Translations under genes and position numbers: made by a program
Assembly: GCA_950295325.1 (NCBI GenBank)
Contig: OX485805.1
Location: forward strand, 48,508,758-48,572,757
DNA: 64,000 nucleotides
Direction: 5' to 3'
From: Polytrichum commune
Taxonomy: Eukaryota; Streptophyta; Polytrichopsida; Polytrichales; Polytrichaceae
Shown: one piece after another, positions 9,762 to 21,511 of the stretch
Layout: every line of letters starts with the position of its first letter
Position numbering within the stretch: the first letter of the stretch is position 1
The notes under the pieces: generated by a model
The model's input: the letters and a program-made list of their open reading frames with translations, nothing else
Told to the model about the DNA's origin: nothing
The model's database searches: none

Positions 9762-11313
9762 GGTGGCTGGGCATGCTCAAGGGCTTGACATTGTTTGATA
9801 ACTTTAGCTGTAGTGGTATTTATCTGTGTTTTCCATTTAAGTGAAAGCGCGAGATTTATTCCAAGATAAGTGTATGGTTCGTGTTGGTTTAAAACTGGTA
9901 GCGGTTGGTTTCTATAATTTATATTAGTAGATTGGATCAAGGCTTTGAATGTTATGGGATTCATTTTAGATTTATTAGGGCATCCTGTCACTGCACATTT
10001 GGGTATTCCTAGGTCCATTCCTGCCCATTCGCAGAATTTGTCTAATTTGTTTAGTTGTATTTGTAATGATTGTAATTTGTTAGCAATCGCTGCTAAGTCG
10101 TCGGCATATGCTGCGGATGAGATTTTGACTTTAGATGTTCCGAAGGTGTATCCATTATTACCATATTGTAGCCATCTTAGGAGAGGTTCTAAGAATATTA
10201 AAAATAAGTATGGACTTAAAGTGTCTCCTTGTATTGTACCTCTTTGAATGGGTATAGGTAGAGTTTTACCAAAGTATTCTCCAAGGTATATAGTAGAGGA
10301 TTGTGAGTATATATTTCCGATGAGGTTTATGGCGTCGGTTGGGTATCCAAGGTCTTTCATTATGGCTAAGAGTCTAGCGTGGTCAATGGAACCGAAGGCG
10401 TTTTTGAAGTCAATGTAAAGGATATATATATATATATATCTTGGTTTGTATGTCTAGCGTCTTCTAGTGCTGCAATGAGGAGTTGAAGTTGTCTGGATGT
10501 TCCTCTTTCTGCCCTGAATTATTCTTGGCTATCGTGCATTATTTGGTATCTTTCACCGTAAGCGGAAAGAATGGAGGTTAGTGTGCTTGTGTATAGTTTG
10601 TATATGGTGTTGGCTAGTGCAATGGGTCTATGATTAGTAAGTTGTGATGGATCACCTTTCTTATATAGTAAAATTGTTAGGCTAGTTTTCCACGATGCGG
10701 GAATTTGTTTTTGTTTGTAACAGTGTTTGAAGAATAAAAATAGTAATTTGTGAAAACGTGGGGGCATATTTTTTAGGATTGAATTAGGGATTTTGTTTGG
10801 TCCAGGAGCTTTATTATTTCCTAGGTTTTTAAGGCAGAAGTCGTATGTTTCTTGGTCAAAATATGTGTATAAGGGGATTTGGGGTTCTCCACGTTGGTCA
10901 ATCGTGAGTCCTTCTAAGTCATGCCATGGGTATTGCCTGACTCCACATGTGTAGTGTGGTGGGTGAATGTTTTGATAGTAACATGTGGGTACTGTTGGAC
11001 GGTTGGTGATGGATTGTTGAATGTATATTTCTTGTGTCATTTCTTCCGGGTTAGTTAGGATATTATTTTGTCTATCTGTGATGGAGTCGAGGGGTGAGGT
11101 GTCGGAATGTTTGAAGACTTTCCTATTTATCTTTTTGGGATTTTTTTCATACATTTGGCGATATTTTGATACAGCTTTTAGGATACAATTTTTGGTATAT
11201 TTTGTGGTGATTTTTCTGGCTTCTTTGTTGGCAGTTTTAGCGATAGCAGCTATGGCGTTAATCCATTCATTATGGGGGGGTGGTTGTTGTAGGTGGATGT
11301 GGGATTTGCACAT
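9758..11313 (-). pseudogene. Retrotransposon ORF2: reverse transcriptase
   Basis: Two frames, 11313-10519 and 10360-9758. The first has KAPGPNKIPNSILK (RT block 0/1), TILLYKKGDPSQLTNHRPIAL and YKLYTSTLTSIL. The second has QRGTIQGDTLSPYLFLIFLEPL and the catalytic YADD (SAAYADDLAAIAN) and continues into YTYLGINLALSLKW. They are separated by an in-frame TAA next to 10519, where related enzymes have a Q-x-GFR-type motif, and by a (TA)n tract at about 10424-10438 sitting inside the conserved IDFKNAF block. Motif content and order are typical of LINE reverse transcriptases. These two lesions alone inactivate the copy. Confidence 0.9.
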
Positions 11314-13703
11314 GTTGGTGGTTTCGGATTTCGTTTAAGATGGGGTGAGTTTGCCAGTGTGGGTTGTTATTTGCAATGTATATAGTTCTTCTAATGAGAT
11401 GGTATGTGTCGAGGTGTTTTTTCCATTCTTTGGATAGTTTCCGTGGTAGAAAGCCGCCTTGTTGTCTTGTTCTGTTCGTAAGGGTTGGTATTGGGTCTAC
11501 TTTGCAAGTTTTTTCAATAGATACTGAGATTTTCCCTACAATGTTATCTAATGCTATACATGTTTCTTGCCATTGATCAGGGGTGAGGTGGTTGTGGTTC
11601 TCTAGTAAGTTGGTCAGTTCGTTAAGTTGTGTGGAATTTGCTTCAAAAAATTCTATATTAAATTTTTCTAAGTTTTCTGGTGGGATTGGGTTTAGTATTC
11701 TAGTTGGTATGATGTTTGCGGGGGGTGGTGGTCTTGCTATAAGCGTGTTCTGGGGTATGTGTAAGATTACTGGATAGTGGTCTGAGTTAAGATTCATGTT
11801 AGTAATTGTAGTAGAGGTAAATCTACTACTGTTCGGTGAGTTGATATAAAAACCATCTATAAGGCTAGTAGATGTGTAATTATAACCTCCTTGTCTGGAA
11901 ATGTTAGTGTTTGTTGGAATATATTCTAGGTTGAGGGTTGTAGTGAAGTTTTTCCATTGGATGTCTTCTTCTCGTGGTGGTGTATTATTGTTGTTGTTTT
12001 TTTCTACCCGTAAGTGCGATATCTCTGTTAAAATCACCACCTAAGATGTGCATATGGTTTGGGTGTGTAGTTATTTGGTTAGTGATTGCTGTTTTTAGGT
12101 AGGGGATGAGATGGATGTCATCTAAGTGTGTAGGCATATACATGTGTATGATTATCCATGGTACAAGAGGGTGGTTGTTTATTTTTATTATTTGTAAATA
12201 AGGGGAGATGTTTACCGGCGTTGGGATCTTAGTGACGTTTCCAGGAAATGCGTATTTGTTGTGAATGAGTGTGAGTAGGCCACCTCTTCCGGGCGTATAA
12301 GGCATTCTTTGTTGTATGCATCTTGTGAGGGCGTGTGTGTTGTTGAAAATGAGTTTGTATTCGGGAAATATGTTCTGTATGTATTTTGTGAATTTTGTTG
12401 CTGTTATTTTGGTTTCTTGGATATTTATTATTGTTGTGTTTCCAAGGGAGTGGTTTATTAAGCTTTGTAGATTTGGTAAGGCTGTGTTAAGCGATGAGGC
12501 ATTCCAGGTTATTATGTTTGTCTCGTGGTTAGTGTTTGGGGTGGTTCTTGGTGTTGGTGTGGGGATGTTTGGAAGTGGAGGTGGGTGTGAGTATTCGTTA
12601 ATGTTTTCTAAGCACCGGAGTGATTCGGTAATTAATTTAACCGGGAGAAAGGGAAATTTCCTTTGAAGTGTGTTTTGTGTGGGTGGAGTCCCTTGGTTGT
12701 GAATAAATTTATATAGTTCTTTGTGTATAGAGTTTTTAGGGTGTATTATATCTTGGTTATTTTCAACAAATGTTGTGTATAGGTGTTGTGTTAGAATGTG
12801 TCGTTCAGGGGGGTTGTTAAGGTTGGCTAGTCTAATGATAAGTGTGTTGGTCCATATGTTGTTAAAGTGATAAATATGGGGTTGGGCTAGTATGTTATTG
12901 CAAGTATCTATTGAAGGGTTTATAGTGATGATTAAGGCATATAGTATGTGAGTTGATGGGGAGTAGCTTTGTGTTTGGATGTATTGATATAAATGTGGGT
13001 ACGAGACGGTTGTTTGGTGGTGTAGTGGGTGGTTATGTTTTAGTATGGGAGCGAATGTGCTTGCTATGTGTTGATACTCCGGTTGTAGTTTTATCGTGTT
13101 TGGAATAAAATATGTTTTGGCTATTTTTTTATGTGTAGCGGGGTGTGTGTGTAAAATATTAGGCATTGGTCCGGGGTTGGATTCTATATCTCCACATTGT
13201 AATAATGCTAGTTTATTGATGAAGTAGTATCCGTGAAGTTGGAGTATTTTCGGTTTTCGTTTATTTATTTTTTGATATTTAGTGTGTATGAATTTAGTTG
13301 TAGTGAAAAGGTTGGGTAAGGCGGGTGTTATTTTTTCTAGTTGTTGAGTTGGAAAGTGTGTGTTTGTGTTGTTTTTGGGTATGTGATTTGTTATTGTGTT
13401 AGTTATCCGGTAGTGTGTGAATTGGTATTTGTTTACAATATTGTGGCGAGGCAGGGAGGCCGAGGCCATTTTATTGTTGGTAAGTGCGAGCAATCCATTC
13501 TCCCCGGGTGTGTAAAGCCTTCGTTGAAGGTATTTTATATGTTTATTAATTTTTGTGGTATTTGTTTGATTATTACTTTTGACTTGTTTGGTAAGTGGTT
13601 TTGTTTTGATTTTTATTTGTATATTGGTTATTTGTGTTTTTATTGGAATACTATTAGGTATTAAGTTTATTTTCTTTACGTGTATTTGTATGGTATTTAG
13701 CAT
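11270..13703 (-). pseudogene. Retrotransposon ORF2 N-terminus: 2A-like peptide and APE endonuclease
   Basis: Frame 13703-11985 (572 codons) begins with a basic, Asn/Thr/Ile-rich leader. Near residue 175 it carries LALLQCGDIESNPGP (13168-13210), matching the 2A ribosome-skipping consensus D(V/I)ExNPGP with the preferred upstream LL..G. After about 190 residues of unrecognised helical sequence the APE domain starts: NIITWNASSL, then INIQETKI (catalytic Glu) and LGGDFNRDI (Asp, Asn). The frame then shifts near 12000 at a (TTG)n-T8 tract. The second frame, 12040-11270, finishes the fold with TSLIDGFYIN and LNSDHYPVIL (SDH motif). APE nicks target DNA in LINE retrotransposition. 2A sequences are known in other APE-type non-LTR elements, where they separate the ORF2 leader from the enzyme. 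Confidence 0.85.
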
Positions 13704-13911
13704 GCTCTTGTAGTATTTATGTTGTAGTTCATTGGTTTTTGTATTTGAGTATTTTTTGGTTTTGTGGTTATTTTTGTTTTGAATGATTTTTTTTTGGAAT
13801 TTAATTTTTCTATTGTGTTGGTGGTACTTATAAATACCTTATTTATGTTTTTAGTATTTAGATATACTGTTGTGGTTTTGTTGTGTGTTGCCGGGTCGTT
13901 TTTTACCTTAC

Positions 13912-15516
13912 CTAGTTTCCCGTGTCCATATTTCCTTCATCATGTCCTCCTTCCGAGTCTTTTGCCACGCTCTCGATGTAGTTGACTGTTGTGAGTAGTT
14001 GCTGCTTGAATATTGTGAGTTGAGCTGCTATAGATTTCATTGATTTGTCGGTGTACGTGGTTGCTCTACGGTATACAATCTCTTCTCTCTCTGCCAATTC
14101 CTTGCGTAATGTGGAAGTTTCTCCTTCCATCATTGTTTTCACCTCTTGTCTTGTTAGGCCTTTGCTAGGTGCATTCTCCAAAGCTTCCACGGTGTTTGCG
14201 AGTGCTGTGTTTACATCAGAGAATCCTAATATTGTTAACTCCTCTTGAGAAGGTGCGTTTATGCCATCCAAGCTCTTTGGGTGTGGGGTGAATTCTATAT
14301 ATTTACCAAGAAGTTTGGTATTTTTCTTTACAAACTTTTTGTAAATGGCAGCATTAAGACATTGTACATTGCAACTTCCCACATGCTTCCCGTTCTCAAT
14401 TTTAAAGAAGACATTTAACACATTTCTTTCACCCATGTATTTCTTTAATTCGTGTTCGATTATTTCTGTGTTTTTTACCTTGTTTAAGTTTTTTACTATT
14501 AGTATAAGGACATTTTTTCTTGCTTTGTCGTCTTCGGTTAATTTATCCCTTGAGGTAAATTTGGCTTCAAAAATTTCATTGTCAAGTGATATTTTATAAG
14601 TATTTATCTTTTTCGTTTGCTCGGGTGAGGTTGCCACCACCCAAGCAAACCCCATTTCTTTCTTTTTCTGGATATTTGTGATTTCATAATCGTATGTTCG
14701 ATCAAATCCCTCATGTACTACTTCTTCTAAAATATTATACCATTCTTTGCCTATTAGTGTATCGCTTGTGATTTTCACGGAGAGGAGGTTATTGAGAGCT
14801 AGTACGTCATAAGATTTACATATTTTTCCTCTCCATGGTTTCCCCTCTTCCAATGTGATGATAAAGGCCTTTGTCCCTTCAAGGAGGCTTTTAGCATCAA
14901 GGAATGGGTTTTTGAGGTGAGGTTTTATAATCCCACTTCACGTAGTAGATTTGTGAAAGCACATTATTGCTATAGGTTCTCCAATAAGCTCTCCGAGTTC
15001 TATGTCCATTTTTATTAGTCTTTCTTTTACCTTGTGCATGATTACATCCCGTTCCCATTTTTGTTCACCAAGTTCAAAATGTATTGATACTTGGTAATCA
15101 AAAGAATACCCGTTTTCATCAATTTCCACATCGAATGGAATTTGGGTTAGGTTGTAGTGTTGGCCTTCTTTCCCATCTTCCCTCTTGGATGGCCATTCTT
15201 TTTGAGGGACAAATGGGAAAGAAGGCCTAGCATTCTGCATTTCTTTGGCTTCATCAAAATCAATTTTCCTTTTCATTAATTCCCTTGTACTTTCCCCACT
15301 TTCCATTGGTTTTTCTTTTTGTTTGTTTAGAAGATTCAAAGCCTGAAAACCTAACCATAGAGAGGAGTATTTTGATCCTAAGTCTTTTTTGCTTTTAGCT
15401 TTCTTCTGAGTGGTGGTAACAATAGCAGAAGTGGTTCTTTTTTGAGAAGTGTGAATAATTTCATTTTCATCAACCACGCAAACATCCATGTTTCTTGTAG
15501 AGCTAGCTTCGGCCAT
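13912..15516 (-). pseudogene. Retrotransposon ORF1 (RRM-like, coiled-coil protein) with one in-frame TGA
   Basis: The frame begins at a Met at 15516 (MAEASSTRNMDVCVVDEN) and runs to TGA at 13912-13914, about 534 codons, interrupted only by TGA at 14938-14940, after which the same frame continues (SGIIKPHLKNPFLDAKSLLE). Open sequence extends upstream to 16140, but without ORF1-like character. Residues after the stop include NVLILIVKNLNKVK and HVGSCNVQCLN, spaced like the two RNP strands of an RRM, then a helical, charged stretch (TRQEVKTMMEGETSTLRKEL) likely to form a coiled coil. ORF1 proteins bind the element RNA. The TGA may be a CpG decay of an Arg codon or a readthrough stop; this copy cannot tell. 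It lies 209 bp upstream of ORF2. Confidence 0.7.
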
Positions 15517-18125
15517 TGATGTAGTCTTGTGTATAAAAGTATAAGGAGTATGTTTTTTAGAAAGAATTTGTACTAAAACATTCACACATTTTGTAGCATT
15601 TACTAAGATGTTACTTTTCTGTAAACCATAAAGAAGTTTGTTAAAGTGGTTTAAAGAGTTTTTTCTAAAGGTTTTTGTAGTTTTGAGTAAAGCATTACTC
15701 CTATAATCCTCATAACCACTATCTTCCCACCACTTAATTGGTGGGCCTAAGTGATAGTTGGTGGTAGAAAAGGAGTAGAGTTCATACATTCCAAGTGTAT
15801 ACAAGCATACATTCGGTGTGTGGCTATGTTTGTTATTGCTATGGTTTAAGTAATGTTTACTTTTGTTGTGAGAACAAAGGTAAACATTATATATATCACA
15901 ACTTACGAATTGGTTAGGTGTTGTATTTTTAAATGTGTTTTGGCAAGAGGTTTGTACAAAACATTCCCATGGGTTGTGTGAGTTGACAATGTGAGAGTTT
16001 TTCCAATATGGGGTGGCTAGTGATAGCCAAAGAATGAGAACAAGGTTGTTTATACATACAACCTTCATTCCTCTATCTATCCTAGCAAAGTCTAACAATT
16101 CTAAGTGCCTAATGCTACTATTGTGTGTGCCTATATGCAAAAATGAAATCTATGTGCAAGACTTACCTGGTTTTGATATCGCCTTCCTCCTGGGCAGCAA
16201 ACCTCCTGGTCACTCCAGCAGCTTCGGCAGCTCCAAAATGATCACGGCTCCAGCAGCGATGTGTCTTTTGCAGCTACCAGCAGCCTCTCAGTTAACGCAC
16301 ACTGAGCTTAGTTTACACACACCGAACTGGTTTACACTTCAGCAGAGAGTGTGTATTTGCTTTGGCAGTGGACCAACTCAGCAAATCAGCAGTCAAATCA
16401 GCAGTCAAATCAGCAGCTTCTTCTTCGAATTAACAGTCTTCAAATCGGCAGCTTCTGCTTCAAATCGATCTTTAACTTCCACACACCGAACTTGACTTGC
16501 GTAGAACGAAGATTTTACACTTAGCAACGAGTACTGATTCGAATCAGTATTTTCTTCGAATCAACGAGTACTTTCTTCGAATCACCAACTTCTTTCTTCG
16601 GAGCAGCAGCTACTTTCTTCGAAACAGCAACTACTTTCTTCGAATCACCAGCTTCTTTCTGCAGAGTAGCAGCTAGTTTCTTCGGCGCAGCAACTACTTT
16701 CTTCGAAGCAACAGCTACTTTCTTCGAATCAAAATCTACTTTCTTCGAATCACATCTACTTGCTTCGAATCAGCAACTTTTTCTTCAAGTTTATCAGCTT
16801 TTTTCTACAACTCCACAGCTTCTTTTTCGGATCAACAACTTCTTCTTTGAATCACCAGTTCTTCAGCAGCTCTTCCCATACAGCTCTTGGAGTAGAGGTG
16901 TACCACGAATCTGGCTCTTGTTTAATCTAGTAGCTTCGTCTCTTCAGCTCCAATCTACTACTGAAGCCTGCTGTGTCGCCTTATCTCGGTGGAGACGGCT
17001 AGTACTCTCCTCCGGGTTCGGGTAATTTAAGCAGCTCTGTATCTAGATCTCAGACTTCTCACCAGGTCGTTTCACAAATTTCCTACAGAGTCTGGACTTT
17101 CGACATTAGGGTCTTAACTGTACTCTCAAAATACCGCAATGTCTGGGCGGTGGCAAATAGGTTGTCCACTCCGCTTTCTTTCAATCTCTGGGTTTTTCAG
17201 CACTAAGATCTTAAGTATCTATCTTCAAAGCATCGATGGCTAAGCTGGTCTAATGTTACTCAATTTTGTGGGTTCCCTTCAGTCTCTTCCAAAATCTGGA
17301 CTTATAACTCTTGGGTACAATTGTGTATACTTAGAGAGACTTTGGACACTCAGTGGTAGCAGATCTCACAGAAATTTCGACACACATTTCCTACAAAAGT
17401 CAGGACTTGCAACACTAAGATCTCAACCTTGATTCACTAACAATCCTTGATAACAGTGTGTTTCGGAGCTTAATCCCACAGTAGGTTTCGACACAGATTT
17501 CAACCACCGTAGGTTTCGGTAAGTATTTCTGTGGCGGCTTCGGGATCTGGGGCGTCTTTGAATCGGCAGCGGAGAGAGCTCTCGGTGGCGGCTACAGTAT
17601 TAGGGACGTCCTCTCGGCAGCGATCGCGGTGTTCGGGGATGTCTTTAACAGCAGCATGCGTTCGACTCAGGAACAGATCGGTACTTCAGTCACGGGCGTA
17701 GTCAACAGGCGCTCAAGGGTGACCTCCGCGGCAGTGACAGTGTGTTTTCGGTGCTTCTGGTGCAGGTCAGGATCATCAGTTGCTTAGTCGTCTTCTTCAA
17801 CAACAACAAGGCACTCTTCTTCAGTGCAGATCAAGGTCGTCAGAGGCAGGCGTGTTGGTGTCGATTGTTTAGATGTGTGAATGGCTTCGGCAGGTCTTTT
17901 TTATGTTGTTGGTGTGAGTACTCACGGTGGTGGGTTTGGAGTAGGTTGCCCTTTCAGCTGCCGAAGAGGTGGGTGGCTAGGGAGGTTTCGAAAAAGGAGC
18001 AACATTGTTGCCGCTACAACTATTTTCGCTTCCCTAGCCTCCAACAGCCTTTCGGAGCTTCAAGGGCTTCGCCTATCCTCTTTCCCACTCCATTGCTCAC
18101 TCCATTCTCATGAGAGGACAGGTTG
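15517..18125 (-). promoter_or_regulatory. Retrotransposon 5' region
   Basis: About 2.6 kb upstream of ORF1, reaching the 5' duplication. 16380-16420 has three AAATCAGCAGTC units. 16540-16860 is a degenerate array of TTCTTCGAATCA/CTACTTTCTTCGAA units. No convincing protein is seen. By position it would carry the internal promoter of the element. Confidence 0.5.
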
Positions 18126-18138
18126 TCTTCGATCTGAA
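18126..18138. repeat. Target-site duplication, right copy
   Basis: TCTTCGATCTGAA, identical to 5842-5854. Confidence 0.85.
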
Positions 18139-20379
18139 ATAAAGATGTAGTGGAAACCAGTGTTTTTTTTTTTTTTTTTCAAAAGAAATGGGTCTCTACA
18201 TTGGCTCTTGGCCCATCCATTGGCTAGCTTCTTTGGCAATTTGAGTTGGCTTGAAGGAGCCCTAGCTGGCCACGTGGGATGACTTAACATATGGCGAATG
18301 CGACTAGATGTCATAGAAGGTTTGAGTATGTGGCGATATATAATTTTTTGGGGGCGAGTGTATGTGGCTATGTTTTGCCAACGTAGAGTTGAAATATGGC
18401 CCCCACTTCCTACGTTGTTGATGTAAATGTGGCTAATACAACCCAAAGTACATCAAAATTTGGCTACATCTAAGATTCAATGTACAAAAACTATTTGTTC
18501 CACGGCCCATGGGAAGAATGCTCAAAAATATGGCTACAGCCTATACATGCGAGGTATTCCTCCTCAAATACAAGGAGAGGGCCACAAGAACATGTCCCAT
18601 AACCCTTGTCCAAACCCCAATGAGCAGAAATAAAGGAAAAAAAAGACGGAGAAGGAGAAGGAGAAGGAGTTGGGCTTGGCTTGGCTTGGCTTGGCTTGGC
18701 TTGGCTTGGCTTGGCTTGGCTTGGCTTGGCTTGGCTTGGCTTGGCTTGGAAACAAGCCAAAGTTAAACAAAAAGTGCCCACCTGCAGAAACCTAGGCGCC
18801 CGGTGTGGAGGGAGTCTAAACTTGCCGGGGCCTGCCTCGTAGGACGGTGGGGACTTTTTGTTGGCAGGATAGGAGCAGAGCGGCGATGGAGAAGCACACA
18901 ACGGGCTTGGGGTGGCGATACGGGCGGCTGTGATTGAGCCGGGGGGTGGCCTCTAACACCGTGGTAACGGGGCCGGGTTGGCTACAATGCATGCCGCCCG
19001 ACCCGGTTTGAGGCTAACCCAACGGGCATTTTCAAAATAAACCATGTGTAAACATAGCATGGCCCTAACTAGTGTAGCAAAAAACATCTGTATAGCCAAG
19101 ATATAAAAACGTTGGTGGAAACATCACCATATGAGCCGTTTCTTGTGATATTTTGATGTACACTGTAGAGAAAATGGTTGAACCTTGTAATCTAGACTGG
19201 TGTCACAAACCCTTAATAAATTTACTTGCAAAAGTTATTGTATGCATCTTGTGTATCCTGGGGTGGAAGCCCATACATGTTTGCTAAAAGTGCTCTGTTT
19301 ACTCATTACTAGGAAGTGCACATTCCTAGGATAGCTGACCAACTTCAAAGCACAAGTATAACAGCACGCTATGATTTTTATTAAGGTGGGACACAACTTC
19401 AACAATTTTCTAGTTTCAATAAAACAAATATACGGCTCGTACTGTGTTTTCATTACATCTTTGTGTCAGATTGAAAGAGCAGCTCTCATCTCCAATTTCA
19501 AACATCTGAAAATATATTTCATGGTCACATTCTTTCTGAATACACTTTCATTTTTCTCTAGACTTTGAGGCCCATAAAGAATATTTCACATCTTTGAGAA
19601 ATTAGGTGATGAGAAGCACATCTGCCATTCAATAATGCCTTTGTCACATAACAGCTTGGAAGGACAACCAACCAATTTCCTCCTCAATGATGCACCTGCC
19701 TTTTCGCTCAAACAATATATATGGGGTAGGTAGAAATGTTGATATCGCTGCTCAAATGCAATCTTCAAGGTACGACCAAAAATAAAATCTTGTATCTATT
19801 TTAAAGTAGATTATGCACTGAAACAACTCATATCATCTTTGATGTTTTGTTGGAAGTTTTTTAGAGAATGTTCCCTGAATTTTAGTATGCCACGGTGAGA
19901 GAAGCACATGTTCAGAAACTAAGCTTACCAATCGCAAATTGCAATAAGGCACGGAATTGGATGATTGCATACTTTTTATTCACTTACTTTCTTTGATCGG
20001 ACCCCTATATTTGATTGGTGTGTTTTTTGGTTTTGGTGATAAAAACTACAAACATTGTAAAGACAAATATTTAAAGGATTGGATTATGTCTTTAATTTTA
20101 ATTAACTATTTTACACTCGATAGCGAACATAATAAGGAGGACCTATGTAATTAGGTAAGAAATCAACAACCATGAACTTTCGACAACTTTAAGTCCAATC
20201 TCTGATGTTTTGAATTTTAAGGGGAGGTCCGACTTTTGTTGATGCTTCATTGTAGATTTGCTAATACAACACAAGTTTTCATGTGTCAATCTAATGGGTA
20301 GAAGTTGGATAAGATAAAAAATACGCGATTAACACCTCACATACCTTAAACCAATGCTTGAGGTGATTGGCGAGTCTTT
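18139..20379. other. Gene-free interval with pentanucleotide satellite
   Basis: A T-run at about 18163-18179 follows the retrotransposon. 18673-18748 is about 15 copies of CTTGG/TTGGC with almost no variation. No host gene is recognised in the interval; short open frames look accidental. Confidence 0.7.
18673..18748. repeat. (CTTGG)n microsatellite
   Basis: About 15 perfect tandem five-base units; the preceding 18640-18670 is (GGAGAA)-rich. Confidence 0.95.
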
Positions 20380-20419
20380 GAAGATAAGGATTCCAAATCA
20401 GCTTGAAACATTTTGGGTT

Positions 20420-20967
20420 GTTACAATAGTTTGGTTGTGAAATTATTCAATACCAGCGTGTTGATGAGGAGGGTAAGACGATGTGAGCAGATGGGAAGCC
20501 CAAACCTTGCAAACCAATGCCCATGAAAAATGTGGAGGATGTTATAAAGGACATATTGGGCTTCATGCAATATTGTGATCGTCTACATGTAGTGAATGTT
20601 GGTGGATCATTTCACTACTGATATAGAACTTGGATAGACTATTAGACATGTTTTCATTTAGCTTTAATTAACCTTCATCAAGATATCCCCTTACTTTAAG
20701 GCGTGGTTTTAATCACAAAGCCATGTGGATGTTCTTGCATTGGAGGCTAGGCTTTTGGGCAATGGGGAGGTTCATGAGGAGTTCTATGAGGATGAACATT
20801 ATATTAGGTTTGCTATTAATCGTCCCCCATAGTATTTCCGTGTTGCAAAAGATCGTCATGAAGGTTATATGCTCATATTGCATCCTAAAGATGAGACATA
20901 TGCTACACAAGTTTGGGTGACAAGAGATTTGCCTCGACCGAGTTTTATAATTTTTAGTCCTCATTTA
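20420..20967 (+). pseudogene. Decayed coding sequence of unknown type
   Basis: One frame reads GCEIIQYQRVDEEGKTM, stop, ADGKPKPCKPMP then KNVEDVIKDILGFMQYCDRL up to a stop near 20620. From 20714 another open piece reads HVDVLALEARLLGNGEV, HYIRFAINRPP, stop, YFRVAKDRHEGYMLILHPKD, then YATQVWVTRDLPRP. The compositions look protein-like and the stops are TGA and TAG where CGA or CAG would fit. I do not recognise the family. In this setting an old transposable-element or host gene remnant is most likely. Confidence 0.4.
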
Positions 20968-21214
20968 TGACAGCTTGAAGTGGAGTATTGCCAACCTTTA
21001 ACACGTAATGAAGATATGATCCTCATTACACAAGTTGGGATACAAATCATAATTTTTTGTTGAAGGGTGGATTCTAAGCATGGTGTAAGTTGGATGGATA
21101 GAAATTTCGTATTTATAGCATGAAAACCATATAAGAAGTATAGTGGATCATTATCCATCCCTAAAAAATTCATAATGTTTGCAAAAGAAAACATTGCTTC
21201 CCTCATGGTGTCAA

Positions 21215-21503
21215 CTCGGGGGGTTCACTCCCTCTTATATTTTTCATACACGTGCGTTCGGGACCTATTTATTGGGGGGGGGGTTATTTACCTTGCAGAA
21301 AAGATTATTAGGTGATGGTATTTTACATGTAAAAAGCTTGAAAATATTATATATGATGGTATTTTACATGTAAACATGTTTCACTATTTTTAAATGCCCT
21401 ATTTTACATGTACATTTTTTACAAAATTTATCTACAATGAATATATTAGACCTTATTTTTTATCACACGTTGTTCTACGATTTTCGCCAGTGAACCCCCC
21501 GAG
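21215..21503. mobile_element. MITE-like element, 289 bp, 8-bp target duplication
   Basis: Terminal inverted repeats CTCGGGGGGTTCACT (21215-21229) and AGTGAACCCCCCGAG (21489-21503) are perfect over 15 bases. Flanks GGTGTCAA (21207-21214) and GGTGCCAA (21504-21511) differ at one base and look like an 8-bp duplication, as in hAT or P-type elements. The interior is AT-rich and non-coding, with TGATGGTATTTTACATGTAA twice. Confidence 0.7.
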
Positions 21504-21511
21504 GGTGCCAA

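Larger units (their letters stand above)
5855..18125 (-). mobile_element. Full-length non-LTR retrotransposon with two endonuclease domains (Dualen/RandI-like)
   Basis: The element is 12,271 bp between exact 13-bp duplications. On the minus strand the order is: a 5' region of about 2 kb, ORF1 (15516-13912), then ORF2 pieces from 13703 to 6133 encoding a 2A-like peptide, APE endonuclease, reverse transcriptase (YADD), RNase H, a CCHC knuckle and a PD-(D/E)XK-like nuclease. The 3' end is a short hairpin and a (TTC)n tail rather than poly(A). The APE plus REL combination is the defining trait of the Dualen/RandI clade known from Chlamydomonas; that assignment is inference without a tree. The sense strand is strikingly A/C-rich and G-poor. 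Reading frames are interrupted (TGA at 14938-14940, T-run near 12000, G-runs near 11276 and 6489, TAA near 10520, TA repeat near 10420), so this copy is inactive, but the length suggests a fairly recent insertion. Confidence 0.85.

Noticed and set aside
13341-13664. Plus-strand open frames rich in Val, Phe and Cys across 6-16 kb
   Set aside because: They are complements of the A/C-rich retrotransposon sense strand; composition alone keeps them open.
18509-18766. Repeated Leu-Ala-Trp-Leu-Gly peptide frame
   Set aside because: Pure translation of the CTTGG microsatellite.
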